Positions 1 through 8,626 of a stretch of DNA of 64,000 nucleotides are shown here, piece after piece. Origin of the DNA: an uncultured Albidovulum sp. (GTDB lineage Bacteria; Pseudomonadota; Alphaproteobacteria; Rhodobacterales; Rhodobacteraceae); assembly GCA_913064775.1 (NCBI GenBank), contig CAJYAD010000006.1, forward strand, positions 62,001-126,000. The letters run 5' to 3'. The first letter of the stretch is position 1; each line of letters opens with the position of its first letter. Under the pieces are notes generated by a model. That model was not told the origin of the DNA, ran no database searches, and was given only the letters and a program-made list of their open reading frames with translations. Both the position numbers and the translations under genes were made by a program.

Positions 1-260
1 GCGCGCAGGCCTTGCTCTAGCTGTTCGAGCTGCTCGACAGAGGTGCTCTTGCGCACCTGCAGCACCGCGTCATGCAGGCCGGTCACGATTTCGGGCACCA
101 CTTGGATGCGTTCGACCAATGGGGCAATCCGGGCCGAAAGATCCGCCGCGCGACGCTCGGTCTGCGACAATATCGACCATTTCCCCGCCAGAGCCCCGAT
201 GCTTGCCAGCAAGCAAAGGGCGATGCTGACGCGCATCATTCCCAGAAGTGAGCCGCGCAT
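1..260 (-). CDS. N-terminal part of a membrane sensor protein (probable histidine kinase), cut by the window edge
   Basis: The minus-strand frame stays open from an ATG at 260 to the left edge (86 residues seen). It begins MRGSLLGMMRVSIALCLLAS, a short basic start followed by one hydrophobic membrane segment (about residues 8-26). A charged, probably helical periplasmic stretch with a coiled-coil look (VEQLEQLEQ) follows. An in-frame TGA lies a few codons upstream, so the start is bounded. A second ATG seven codons in is a possible alternative start. The gene is divergent from the periplasmic binding protein at 378. That pairing fits sensor kinases or chemoreceptors that read a binding protein, but no kinase domain is inside the window, so the function is inferred from layout only. 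Confidence 0.45.
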   Translation of the reverse strand, partial: MRGSLLGMMRVSIALCLLASIGALAGKWSILSQTERRAADLSARIAPLVERIQVVPEIVTGLHDAVLQVRKSTSVEQLEQLEQGLR

Positions 261-377
261 CCCGATCCAACCCGTTCCGATCTCGTCTCTTCAGGGCTTA
301 GGCGCAAAGTCTTAACGGTTTGTTTGTTTCTTGCGGCGATGAAGGTTTTTTAGAACCCTGAAGCCACGAGGTCCATC

Positions 378-1784
378 ATGCCGACACGGCGCAATGTTCT
401 GCTGACGGCCGGGGCCTGGGCTGCCGGCTCTCAGACCCTGCGCGCGCGGGATTTGACCCAGACGGCCTGCGGGCGGCTGGGCCGGCCGTTGCGCATTCTC
501 GTGCCGGACGGATCGCAGGCCAACGTGGCGCCGGTGATCGCCGGGTTCGAGCGCACCCATGGTTGCCGGTCCGAGATGATCGTCGTCGATCTCGACGACA
601 TCAACGCGACACTGACACTGGAATCGATCCTGCCCGAGCTTGGCGTCGACATCGCCCTTCCGGCGACCTTCGGAATCCCCGATCTGGCCGATTCCGGCGC
701 GATCCTTCCGCTGGGCGACATCGACGCGCGTCTGGGCGGCAGGGCGCTGGCCGAGGGCGAGCTCTACCGCGCGGGCGACGATTTCGATGGCGAGCATTGG
801 GGGTTTCAGACCGACGGCGATGTCTATCTGATGTTCTACCACCGCGGCATGCTTGAGGATCCGGACGAACAGGCGCGCTATGCCGATCAGACCGGCACGC
901 CGCTGGCGATCCCCCAGACCTGGCAAGAGCTGGATCGCCAGATGGCTTTTTTCCATCGTCCCGACCAGGGGCGCTTTGGCGGCTGTCTTTACCGCACCGA
1001 GACCTATGCGGCCTGGGAATGGTGGGCCCGCTTTCATGCCGCGGGGGGGCTGCCTTTCGACGCAGACTTCCATCCCCGGCTGGCCTCTGCCCCGGAGCTG
1101 GTCGCGCTGGAGGCGATGATCGCGGCGGATGCCCATCTGACGGGTAGCAAGCTGGGCCTGTTCGACAATTGGGCGCGCTACAACGCCGGCGACATCTATG
1201 CCAGCATCGGCTGGGGCGGCACGCAGAAAAGCCTGAACCTGCCCGGCGCGGGGATGCGCGGCCGGGTCGCCAACGGCCCGCTGCCCGGCGCCATGGTGGA
1301 TGGCAAGCCCATGCCGCTGGCCTATTTCAACTGGGGCTGGTCCTATGTGGTCGCCCGGCATTGCCCGGAACCCGATCTCGCCTATCGCTTTTGCCAGTTC
1401 GCGGTGGGCGCCAAGACCTCCAGCGACGCGGTCGCCGCCCCCGAGGGCTATTTCGACCCGTTCCGCAAGGAGCATTACAGCGATCCCCGGATCATCGAGG
1501 TCTACGGCAACTCCTTCCTGCGCGAACATCAGCGCGCCATGACCGCGCCGATCCCCGACCTTTACGTCGCGCGGCGCAACGAATATTTCGACGCGCTGAC
1601 CTTCTGGCTGCTGCGCAGCCTGTCGGGCGCGATCCGCCCCGAGGTGGCGCTGAAAAACGTCGAAAACGCCTGGGAGGCGACGACCGAACAGGTCGGACGG
1701 CCGCGACAGGCCGCGCGGTGGAAGGCGCTCTACGCGGCCTATCCCGACCGGCTGCGCCCGCTTTGGGAAAGGGATGCCGGCTGA
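378..1784 (+). CDS. periplasmic solute-binding protein, family 1 type, Tat-exported
   Basis: A 468-residue protein starting with a twin-arginine-like signal (MPTRRNVLLTAGAWAAG), so it is probably folded before export to the periplasm. The body has the look of extracellular solute-binding proteins of carbohydrate ABC systems: an early RILVPDGSQANVAPVIAGFE segment and a WEWWARFHAAGG region. Its length is normal for the family. A purine-rich ACGAGG precedes the ATG. No ABC permease or ATPase genes adjoin it. The only neighbour is a divergent membrane sensor, so it may deliver a ligand signal to that sensor rather than feed a transporter. The ligand cannot be read from the sequence. Confidence 0.7.
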   Translation: MPTRRNVLLTAGAWAAGSQTLRARDLTQTACGRLGRPLRILVPDGSQANVAPVIAGFERTHGCRSEMIVVDLDDINATLTLESILPELGVDIALPATFGIPDLADSGAILPLGDIDARLGGRALAEGELYRAGDDFDGEHWGFQTDGDVYLMFYHRGMLEDPDEQARYADQTGTPLAIPQTWQELDRQMAFFHRPDQGRFGGCLYRTETYAAWEWWARFHAAGGLPFDADFHPRLASAPELVALEAMIAADAHLTGSKLGLFDNWARYNAGDIYASIGWGGTQKSLNLPGAGMRGRVANGPLPGAMVDGKPMPLAYFNWGWSYVVARHCPEPDLAYRFCQFAVGAKTSSDAVAAPEGYFDPFRKEHYSDPRIIEVYGNSFLREHQRAMTAPIPDLYVARRNEYFDALTFWLLRSLSGAIRPEVALKNVENAWEATTEQVGRPRQAARWKALYAAYPDRLRPLWERDAG

Positions 1785-1827
1785 CCGGCCGATCTTGAAA
1801 CACCACTGGACGGTGCCTGCGATTCCT

Positions 1828-1846
1828 GTTTCCGTGTTTGGGAAAC
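1828..1846. promoter_or_regulatory. inverted repeat upstream of the GlxA-type regulator
   Basis: GTTTCC and GGAAAC arms separated by 7 bp lie 20 bp before the regulator's ATG. This could be an autoregulatory operator. The symmetry is plain in the sequence, but the function is inferred only from position. Confidence 0.3.
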
Positions 1847-1865
1847 GACATCAACAGGTCGCGTA

Positions 1866-2879
1866 ATGCCCAGCCGCACGATCCCCGCCACCCGACAGTC
1901 CCGCCCCGAGGGCGACCGGCCGCCGCGGCGCTTCGTCTTCCTTCTGCTCGACAACTTCACCATGCTCAGCTTCGCCGGCGCGGTCGAGCCGCTGCGCATC
2001 GCCAACCGCATGGCCGGGCGCGAGATCTATTCCTGGGTATTGTCCGGCGAAAGCGGCGAATTCGCCACCTGTTCGAACGGCGCCTCATTCAAGCTGAACA
2101 TCGGGCTGGAGGAGATGCGCCGCGACGACGTGGTGATGATCTGCGGCGGGATCGACGTGCAGAAGGCGACGACGAAGCCGGTGATCAACTGGCTGCGGCG
2201 CGAGGCGCGGCGCGGAATTATCGTGGGCGGGCTTTGCACCGGCGCCTATACAATGGCGCGGGCGGGCCTTCTGGACGGCAGGCGCGCCACCATCCACTGG
2301 GAGAATCAGGATGGCTTCCTTGAGGAATTCGAGGACGTGAACCTGACCAAATCGGTCTTCGTGGTGGACGGGACGCGGATGTCGACGGCTGGCGGCACCG
2401 CCTCGATCGACCTAATGCTGCAGATCATCGCCGACGATCACGGCCCCGACCTGGCCAACGCGGTTGCCGATCAGTTGATCTATTCCGCGATCCGCACCGA
2501 CCAGGACACTCAGCGGCTGTCGATCCCCACCCGGATCGGCGTGCGCCACCCCAAGCTTGCCGGGGTGATCCAGCGGATGGAGGCGGCGATCGAGGATCCG
2601 ATCAGCCCCGCCGATCTGGCGCGCGAGGTCGGCATGTCCACCCGCCAGCTGGAACGCCTGTTCCGCCGCTACCTGAATCGCAGCCCCAAACGCTACTACA
2701 TGGAACTGCGCCTGCAGAAGGCGCGCAACCTGCTGATGCAGACGGACATGAGCGTGATCAACGTCGCGCTGGCCTGCGGCTTTGCCTCGCCCTCGCATTT
2801 CTCCAAATGCTACCGCGCACATTATGACACCACACCGTATCGTGAACGCGGATCACACGGCGCGCGGCTGTCGATTTAG
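1866..2879 (+). CDS. GlxA/GbdR-family transcriptional regulator (DJ-1/PfpI-like domain plus AraC HTH)
   Basis: A 337-residue transcription factor. The first 200 or so residues form a class-I glutamine amidotransferase/DJ-1-like domain (FVFLLLDNFTMLSFAGAVEP, then GGLCTGAY carrying the nucleophile-position Cys, and HWEN). The last 110 residues are a double helix-turn-helix AraC domain (DLAREVGMSTRQLERLFRRY, later ALACGFASPSHFSKCYR). The order and wording are those of GbdR/CdhR-type regulators of quaternary amine catabolism, although no betaine or carnitine genes are in the window. It lies immediately upstream of livJ on the same strand. It may control the Liv-type transporter, but that is inference. 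Confidence 0.85.
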   Translation: MPSRTIPATRQSRPEGDRPPRRFVFLLLDNFTMLSFAGAVEPLRIANRMAGREIYSWVLSGESGEFATCSNGASFKLNIGLEEMRRDDVVMICGGIDVQKATTKPVINWLRREARRGIIVGGLCTGAYTMARAGLLDGRRATIHWENQDGFLEEFEDVNLTKSVFVVDGTRMSTAGGTASIDLMLQIIADDHGPDLANAVADQLIYSAIRTDQDTQRLSIPTRIGVRHPKLAGVIQRMEAAIEDPISPADLAREVGMSTRQLERLFRRYLNRSPKRYYMELRLQKARNLLMQTDMSVINVALACGFASPSHFSKCYRAHYDTTPYRERGSHGARLSI

Positions 2880-3047
2880 GCGAAGAACGCGAATTTACGC
2901 CTTTAAACACAGGCTTGTGGGCCCGTACTGAACAAGCACGTTCGGTTCCATTCACATCTGTTACGGCATCCATCCGGATACCTTCCCTTTTGCTGTTCGG
3001 GACTCTAGGGTTGCGTCGGATTACGATCCAACATGGGAGATCAAAAA

Positions 3048-4232
3048 ATGAAAAAACTGCTTCTCGCCTCTGCGGCGATGTCGCTTTGCGCATCGGGCGC
3101 AATGGCGAAAGAGGTCAAGATCGGTATCGTGCTTGGCTTTACCGGCCCGCTCGAATCCACGGCTCCGCCGATGGCTGACGCTGCCAAGATGGCGATCGCC
3201 GAAGTCAACAAGTCGGGCGCGTTCTTCAATGGCGACAAGATCGTCGGCGTGAAGGGTGATTCGACCTGCATCGACTCGACCGCCGCGGTTGCGACCGCCG
3301 AACGTCTTGTCACCGCCGACCACATCAGCGGCATCATGGGCGCGATGTGCTCGGGTGCGACCGGCTCGATCCTGCAGAACGTCGCCCGCCCGAACGGCGT
3401 GGTGATGATTTCGCCCTCAGCCACCTCGCCCGCGCTGTCGACCGCGCCGGATGACGGCCTGTTCTTCCGCACCGCGCCCTCGGATGCCCGTCAGGGCCAG
3501 GTGATCGCCAAGGTGCTGCTTGACGACGGCATCAAGACCGCCGCGCTGACCTACACCAACAACGACTATGGCAAGGGTCTGGCCGACAGCTTCAAGAAAG
3601 CCTACGAGGCGGCTGGCGGCAAGGTGACCATCTCGGTCCCGCATGAAGACGGCAAGGCCGACTACTCGGCCGAAGTCGGTTCGCTTGCGGCGGCTGGCGG
3701 CGACATTCTGGTCGACGCGGGCTATGCCGACCAGGGCGGCAAGGGCATCGTTCAGGCGGCGCTCGACACCGGCGCCTTCAACAAGTTCTTCTTCCCCGAC
3801 GGGATGTACGGCCCGACCCTGCCGAAAGCCTTCGGCAAGGCGCTGGACAAGTCGATCGGCGACGTCCCCGGCACCGACAGCCCGGGCGCCAAGGACTTCT
3901 TCGACATGGCCAAGAAGGCCGGCTTCGACGGCACCTCGTCCTTCGCGGCGGAAAGCTACGATGCGGCGGCGCTGATCATGCTGGCGATGCAGGAAGCGAA
4001 GTCGACCGACTCGAACGTCTACAAGACCAAGGTGATGGATGTCGCCAACGCTCCGGGCGTCAAGATCTACCCGGGTCAGCTGGGCAAGGCCCTAAAGCTG
4101 ATCAAGGAAGGCAAGAAGATCGACTATGTCGGCGCCTCGGCGGTGGAACTGGTCGGTCCGGGCGAAGCGGAAGGCAACTACCGCATCTACGGTTTCAAGA
4201 ACGGCAAGCGGTACACCATCAAGTACATGTAA
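3048..4232 (+). CDS. livJ: branched-chain amino-acid-type ABC transporter substrate-binding protein
   Basis: Periplasmic leucine-binding-protein-type receptor that captures the ligand for the LivHMGF importer encoded next. It starts MKKLLLASAAMSLCASGAMA, a clear Sec signal peptide cleaved about residue 20, then KEVKIGIVLGFTGPLESTAP typical of the family. The start chosen is the ATG at 3048, because GGGAGA at 3035-3040 is its ribosome-binding site. The in-frame ATG at 3033 would put that site inside the coding region. 394 residues is the usual size. The ligand may be a branched-chain or other amino acid, urea, a short-chain amide or an aromatic acid; the family is too broad to choose. Confidence 0.9.
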   Translation: MKKLLLASAAMSLCASGAMAKEVKIGIVLGFTGPLESTAPPMADAAKMAIAEVNKSGAFFNGDKIVGVKGDSTCIDSTAAVATAERLVTADHISGIMGAMCSGATGSILQNVARPNGVVMISPSATSPALSTAPDDGLFFRTAPSDARQGQVIAKVLLDDGIKTAALTYTNNDYGKGLADSFKKAYEAAGGKVTISVPHEDGKADYSAEVGSLAAAGGDILVDAGYADQGGKGIVQAALDTGAFNKFFFPDGMYGPTLPKAFGKALDKSIGDVPGTDSPGAKDFFDMAKKAGFDGTSSFAAESYDAAALIMLAMQEAKSTDSNVYKTKVMDVANAPGVKIYPGQLGKALKLIKEGKKIDYVGASAVELVGPGEAEGNYRIYGFKNGKRYTIKYM

Positions 4233-4254
4233 TGATGTGCGTCTGAACATGCAG

Positions 4255-4278
4255 CGGCCCGGGGATTTCCCTGGGCCG
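4255..4278 (+). terminator. GC-rich hairpin after livJ, probable partial terminator
   Basis: CGGCCCGGGG and CCCTGGGCCG pair around an ATTT loop, followed by only a weak TTGT tail. In this position it would cap livJ transcripts while letting a fraction read into livG, giving more binding protein than transporter. That role is inferred. Confidence 0.5.
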
Positions 4279-4375
4279 TTGTCATAAGCGAACAGCCAAC
4301 CAAAGGCGCCCCTGCCCCGCTTTGCATGACGACGCGCGGCAAAGCTGGACCAACAGGGGCCACAGGGAGACGAGA

Positions 4376-5164
4376 ATGATCGTCGTAGAGGATCTTCACA
4401 AACATTTCGGGGGTTTCCACGCGGTTGACGGCGCGTCGTTGCGGATCGAGACCGGATCTATCACCGGGTTGATCGGGCCGAACGGGGCCGGCAAGACGAC
4501 ACTGTTCAACGTGATCGCGGGACGCCTGCCGCCGACCTCCGGCCGGGTGATGATGGACGGTGAGGACATCACCGGCCTGCCGCCGCATGAACTGTTCCAC
4601 AAGGGCCTGCTGCGCACCTTCCAGATTGCGCATGAGTTCAGCTCGATGACGGTGCGCGAGAACCTGATGATGGTGCCCGCGTCCCAGCACGGCGAGACGC
4701 TGTGGAACGCCTGGTTCCGCCGCAAGCAGATCGCCGCGGATGAACGAGAGCTGGCCCGCAAGGCCGATGAGGTGCTGGAATTCCTGACCATCGGCCATAT
4801 CGCCGACGAGAAGGCCGGAAACATCTCGGGCGGCCAGAAGAAGCTGCTGGAGCTGGGCCGGACAATGATGGTCGACGCCAAGATCGTCTTCCTCGATGAG
4901 GTCGGCGCGGGCGTGAACCGGACGCTTCTGAACACCATCGGCGATGCGATCGTGCGGCTGAACAAGGAACGCGGCTACACGTTCTGCGTGATCGAGCATG
5001 ACATGGATTTCATCGGACGGCTTTGCGATCCGGTGATCGTGATGGCCGAGGGCCGTGTGCTGGCCGAAGGCTCGGCCGCGCATATCATGGAAAATGAGGC
5101 GGTGATCGAGGCCTATCTTGGCACCGGATTGAAGAACAAGGCGAAAGCGGAGGCCGGGGCGTGA
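4376..5164 (+). CDS. livG: Liv-type ABC transporter ATP-binding protein (LivG)
   Basis: First of two ATPase subunits driving the importer at the inner face of the membrane. Walker A is GPNGAGKTT (about residues 38-46), the signature NISGGQKKLLELGRTMM, and Walker B IVFLDEVGAGVN. The histidine switch lies in IEHDMDF. The C-terminal extension VIEAYLGTG is characteristic of LivG. The start at 4376 follows AGGGAGA. An in-frame ATG at 4322 lacks such a site. 262 residues, normal length. In the usual Walker-B position followed by EPxxG, this protein has EVGAG, a variation seen in some family members. Confidence 0.9.
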   Translation: MIVVEDLHKHFGGFHAVDGASLRIETGSITGLIGPNGAGKTTLFNVIAGRLPPTSGRVMMDGEDITGLPPHELFHKGLLRTFQIAHEFSSMTVRENLMMVPASQHGETLWNAWFRRKQIAADERELARKADEVLEFLTIGHIADEKAGNISGGQKKLLELGRTMMVDAKIVFLDEVGAGVNRTLLNTIGDAIVRLNKERGYTFCVIEHDMDFIGRLCDPVIVMAEGRVLAEGSAAHIMENEAVIEAYLGTGLKNKAKAEAGA

Positions 5165-5285
5165 GCCCGTTGGCCCCGGGCCATTTGGCCGGGGCCAGGT
5201 CCGTGCGAGCGGCAGGCGGGGAACCCCCCCGGCACGCGCGCATTGGACGGCAGTATTCGCAAACCATTTCAGAGGGATAGGAAAT

Positions 5286-5990
5286 ATGCCATTCCTGATC
5301 GGAGAGGCGATGACCGGCGGCTATGGTGCCGCGGACATCCTGCACGACTGCACCATTGCCGTCGAAAAGGGTGAAATCGCCGTGATCGTGGGCCCCAACG
5401 GGGCCGGCAAATCGACCGCCATGAAAGCGGTCTTCGGGATGCTCAAGCTGCGCAAGGGACGCGTGGTGCTGGACGGCACCGACATCACCGACCTCAGCCC
5501 CCAGGACCGGGTGGCGAAGGGCATGGCCTTCGTGCCACAGACCCAGAACATCTTCACCTCGATGACGGTGGAAGAGAACCTGGAAATGGGCGCCTTCCTG
5601 CGCCGCGACGACATTCGCACCACAATGGAGCAGATCTACCATCTGTTCCCGATCCTGCGCGACAAGCGTCGGCAGGCGGCGGGCGAACTGTCGGGCGGCC
5701 AGCGACAGCAGGTTGCCGTGGGACGGGCGCTGATGACCCAGCCCAAGCTTCTGATGCTGGACGAGCCCACCGCCGGCGTCAGCCCGATCGTGATGGACGA
5801 GCTGTTCGACCGGATCATCGAGGTGGCGCGCACCGGCATCTCGATCCTGATGGTCGAACAGAACGCCCGTCAGGCGCTGGAGATCGCCGACAAGGGCTAT
5901 GTGCTGGTCCAGGGCGCCAACCGCTACACCGACACCGGAGAGGCGCTGCTTGCCAATCCGGAGGTCCGCAAATCTTTCCTGGGGGGCTGA
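5286..5990 (+). CDS. livF: Liv-type ABC transporter ATP-binding protein (LivF)
   Basis: Second ATPase subunit, 234 residues. Walker A GPNGAGKST, signature ELSGGQRQQVAVGRALM, Walker B LLMLDEPTAG and the switch VEQNARQALEIAD are all intact. It ends VRKSFLGG, the usual LivF C-terminus. GAGGGATAGGAAAT precedes the ATG. A 121-bp gap separates it from livG, and livH begins 1 bp after its stop, so it is translated with the permease genes. Confidence 0.9.
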   Translation: MPFLIGEAMTGGYGAADILHDCTIAVEKGEIAVIVGPNGAGKSTAMKAVFGMLKLRKGRVVLDGTDITDLSPQDRVAKGMAFVPQTQNIFTSMTVEENLEMGAFLRRDDIRTTMEQIYHLFPILRDKRRQAAGELSGGQRQQVAVGRALMTQPKLLMLDEPTAGVSPIVMDELFDRIIEVARTGISILMVEQNARQALEIADKGYVLVQGANRYTDTGEALLANPEVRKSFLGG

Positions 5991-5991
5991 G

Positions 5992-7005
5992 ATGCACGAT
6001 TTCCTGAACGGTCTGGTGGTTCTTCTGAACTACGTGATCATCCCGGCCACGACCTATGGCTCTCAGCTTGCGCTTGGCGCGCTGGGGGTGACGCTGGTCT
6101 ACGGGATCCTGCGGTTTTCCAACTTCGCCCATGGCGACACGATGGCCTTCGGAACGATGGTCACGATCCTGTTCACCTGGCTGTTCCAGAGCTGGGGGAT
6201 CAGCCTTGGGCCGCTGCCCACGGCACTGCTGGCGATGCCGATCGGCATCGTGGTGACGGCGCTGTTCCTCTTGGGCACGGACCGCCTGGTCTATCGCTTC
6301 TATCGAAAACAGAAGGCGGCCCCGGTGATCCTGGTGATCGTCTCGATGGGCGTGATGTTCATCATGAACGGGCTGGTGCGCTTCATCATCGGCACCGGCG
6401 AGCAGAATTTCGACGACGGCACCCGCGTCATCATCAACCCCTTCGCCTTCAAGGATGCGACCGGCCTTGATCAGGGGCTGGCGCTGCGCACGACGCAGGT
6501 GATCACCGTGGTCACCGCGGTGGTCGTGGTGGCGGCGCTGTTCTGGTTTCTCAACCGCACGCGGTCGGGCAAATCGATGCGGGCGTTTTCCGATAACGAG
6601 GATCTGGCGCTGCTGTCGGGGATCAACCCCGAGCGCGTGGTGACGATCACCTGGATCCTTGTGGCAATCCTGACCACGGTGGCGGGGGTGCTTTACGGCC
6701 TCGACAAGTCGTTCAAGCCGTTCACCTACTTCCAGCTGCTGCTGCCGATCTTCGCCTCGGCCGTGGTTGGCGGCCTCGGCAACCCGCTCGGCGCCATCGG
6801 TGGCGGCTTTCTGGTCGCCTATTCCGAAGTCGCGGTGACCTATGCCTTCAAGCTGGTGCTGAAATACTGGCTGCCGGCGGGGCTGCAGCCTTCGGGCCTC
6901 GTCCAGCTGATGGGGACGGATTACAAATACGCCGTCTCCTTCGCGATCCTGATCATCGTGCTCCTGTTCAAACCGACAGGGCTGTTCAAGGGGAAATCGG
7001 TATGA
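5992..7005 (+). CDS. livH: Liv-type ABC transporter permease (LivH)
   Basis: Inner-membrane permease of 337 residues with about eight hydrophobic segments. It carries the LivH hallmark region QLALGALGVTLVYGILRFSN near the N-terminus and the ATPase-contacting AFSDNEDLALLSGINPERV stretch about residues 195-215. The ATG at 5992 lies one base after the livF stop. An upstream in-frame ATG inside livF is ignored because it reads through the livF C-terminus. livM overlaps its stop by four bases. Confidence 0.9.
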   Translation: MHDFLNGLVVLLNYVIIPATTYGSQLALGALGVTLVYGILRFSNFAHGDTMAFGTMVTILFTWLFQSWGISLGPLPTALLAMPIGIVVTALFLLGTDRLVYRFYRKQKAAPVILVIVSMGVMFIMNGLVRFIIGTGEQNFDDGTRVIINPFAFKDATGLDQGLALRTTQVITVVTAVVVVAALFWFLNRTRSGKSMRAFSDNEDLALLSGINPERVVTITWILVAILTTVAGVLYGLDKSFKPFTYFQLLLPIFASAVVGGLGNPLGAIGGGFLVAYSEVAVTYAFKLVLKYWLPAGLQPSGLVQLMGTDYKYAVSFAILIIVLLFKPTGLFKGKSV

Positions 7006-8363
7006 ACAGCACCATGAAGAATGTTTCCCTGTTCGTCGGCGTGACGATCCTGTTCGGCATCGCGGGCTTCCTGCAAAGCTGGAACGTCGCGCTGGACATG
7101 CTGGTGGTCGGGCTGATCTCGGCCGTGACCGCGCTGGGCGTGAACATGCAATGGGGCTATGCGGGCCTCTTCAACGTCGGTGTCATGGGCTTCAGCGCGC
7201 TGGGCGGGCTGGCCATGGTGCTGGTCGCGACGCCCCTGCGGCCCGCGGCCTGGGCCGCCGGCGGCTGGCTGATCCCGATCGGCCTGGCGATCGGCGCGGC
7301 GGCGATCGCGCTGGCGATCGCGATCTGGAACCGGATGCCCAAGGGCCGCACCCGAGGCGTTGTGGTCGTCGCGGTGCTGATCGCGGGCTTCGTCCTTTAC
7401 CGCGCGGTCTTCGACCCGGCGGTCAGCGCGGTTGAGGCGATCAACCCGTCGAGCGGTGGCAATATCGGCGGGCTTGGCCTCGCCTGGGTGTTGCAGCATC
7501 TGGGGCTGAGCCAGGAAACGGCGCTGGAGCTGTCGGTCTGGGCCGCATGGCCCGTGGGTGGCGCGATCGCCGCCGGTGCGGCCTGGCTGGTGGCCAAGAC
7601 TGCGCTGGGGCTGCGCTCGGATTATCTGGCGATCGCCACGCTGGGCATCGCCGAGATCATCATCACCGTGCTGAAGAACGAGGATTGGCTGGATCGCGGC
7701 GTGAAGAACGTGATCGGCCTGCCGCGCCCCTGGCCGGTGCCGCTGGAGGTGAACCTGCAGCAAAGCCACGCCTTCCTGGCGCTGTGCCAAAGCTGGGGGC
7801 TGAACCCGGTGACCTTCTCGTCGATCACGGTGAAGCTGGGCTATGTGGCGATCTTCCTTGTGATCCTGGCGCTGGTGCTGACGCTGGCGGAACTGGCGCT
7901 GAAATCGCCCTGGGGGCGGATGATGCGCGCGATCCGCGACAACGAGGACGCCTCGGAGGCGATGGGCAAGGACGTCAAGCGCCGTCACCTGCAGGTCTTC
8001 GTTCTGGGCGCGGCGGTGATCGGCGTCGCCGGTGCGATGATGACCACCTATTCGGGTCAGTTCGTGCCCACCACCTACCAGCCGCTGCGCTGGACCTTCC
8101 TGATCTGGGTGATGGTGATCGTCGGCGGCTCTGGCAACAACTGGGGCGCGGTGCTGGGCGGCCTTCTGATCTGGTTCCTCTGGGTCGAGGTCGAGCCGCT
8201 GGGTGACATGCTGATGCATCTGATCACCGATCCGATGCCCTCGGCCTGGCCGCTGAAGGCGCATTTGCTGAACTCGACGCAGCACATGCGACTGATGACC
8301 ATGGGCTTGATCCTGCTGTTGGTGCTGCGCTTCAGCCCAAGGGGCCTGATCCCAGAAAAGTGA
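7002..8363 (+). CDS. livM: Liv-type ABC transporter permease (LivM)
   Basis: Partner permease of LivH, 453 residues, somewhat longer than the common 320-425. The extra length is an internal hydrophobic/linker region about residues 70-150. The family motif GYAGLFNVGVMGFSALGG lies near residue 48, DYLAIATLGIAEII about 208, and the coupling segment RAIRDNEDASEAMGKDV about 310. The ATGA overlap with livH implies coupled translation. A strong terminator follows 22 bp downstream, so this is the last gene of the operon. Confidence 0.9.
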   Translation: MNSTMKNVSLFVGVTILFGIAGFLQSWNVALDMLVVGLISAVTALGVNMQWGYAGLFNVGVMGFSALGGLAMVLVATPLRPAAWAAGGWLIPIGLAIGAAAIALAIAIWNRMPKGRTRGVVVVAVLIAGFVLYRAVFDPAVSAVEAINPSSGGNIGGLGLAWVLQHLGLSQETALELSVWAAWPVGGAIAAGAAWLVAKTALGLRSDYLAIATLGIAEIIITVLKNEDWLDRGVKNVIGLPRPWPVPLEVNLQQSHAFLALCQSWGLNPVTFSSITVKLGYVAIFLVILALVLTLAELALKSPWGRMMRAIRDNEDASEAMGKDVKRRHLQVFVLGAAVIGVAGAMMTTYSGQFVPTTYQPLRWTFLIWVMVIVGGSGNNWGAVLGGLLIWFLWVEVEPLGDMLMHLITDPMPSAWPLKAHLLNSTQHMRLMTMGLILLLVLRFSPRGLIPEK

Positions 8364-8385
8364 CGCGCCCCAAGGGCGAAACGCG

Positions 8386-8413
8386 AAGGGCGGACCGCAG
8401 GGTCCGCCCTTTT
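8386..8413 (+). terminator. Rho-independent terminator of the liv operon
   Basis: AAGGGCGGACC (8386-8396) and GGTCCGCCCTT (8401-8411) form a perfect 11-bp stem with a GCAG loop. It ends in a TTTT run and lies 22 bp past the livM stop. Confidence 0.9.
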
Positions 8414-8591
8414 GCATTGGGGGGGGCTGGGCCAGCCGGGCGTGGGGTGGTTCCCCGGGGTGGCCCGTGGGATGGCGCACCCCGGCGTAGAAGCGTCGCC
8501 ATTTATCGCGGCAAGGTACTGGCTGAGCCGAGGCGTGATCGGATGCAGCAAAGCGCCAGCCCGTGGGGACGGGCCGGCGCGTACCGGGCAC

Positions 8592-8615
8592 AAAAGGACC
8601 GGGCGCCTGTCGCCC
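8592..8615 (-). terminator. possible weak terminator of the sensor kinase gene
   Basis: On the minus strand a GGGCG/CGCCC hairpin with a five-base loop is followed by GGTCCTTTTG, just past the kinase stop codon. The stem is short, so this is tentative. Confidence 0.35.
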
Positions 8616-8626
8616 CCCGACCCGCC

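Noticed and set aside
6921-8591. A 556-codon minus-strand frame opposite livM
   Set aside because: Shadow of livM that also runs through the liv terminator.
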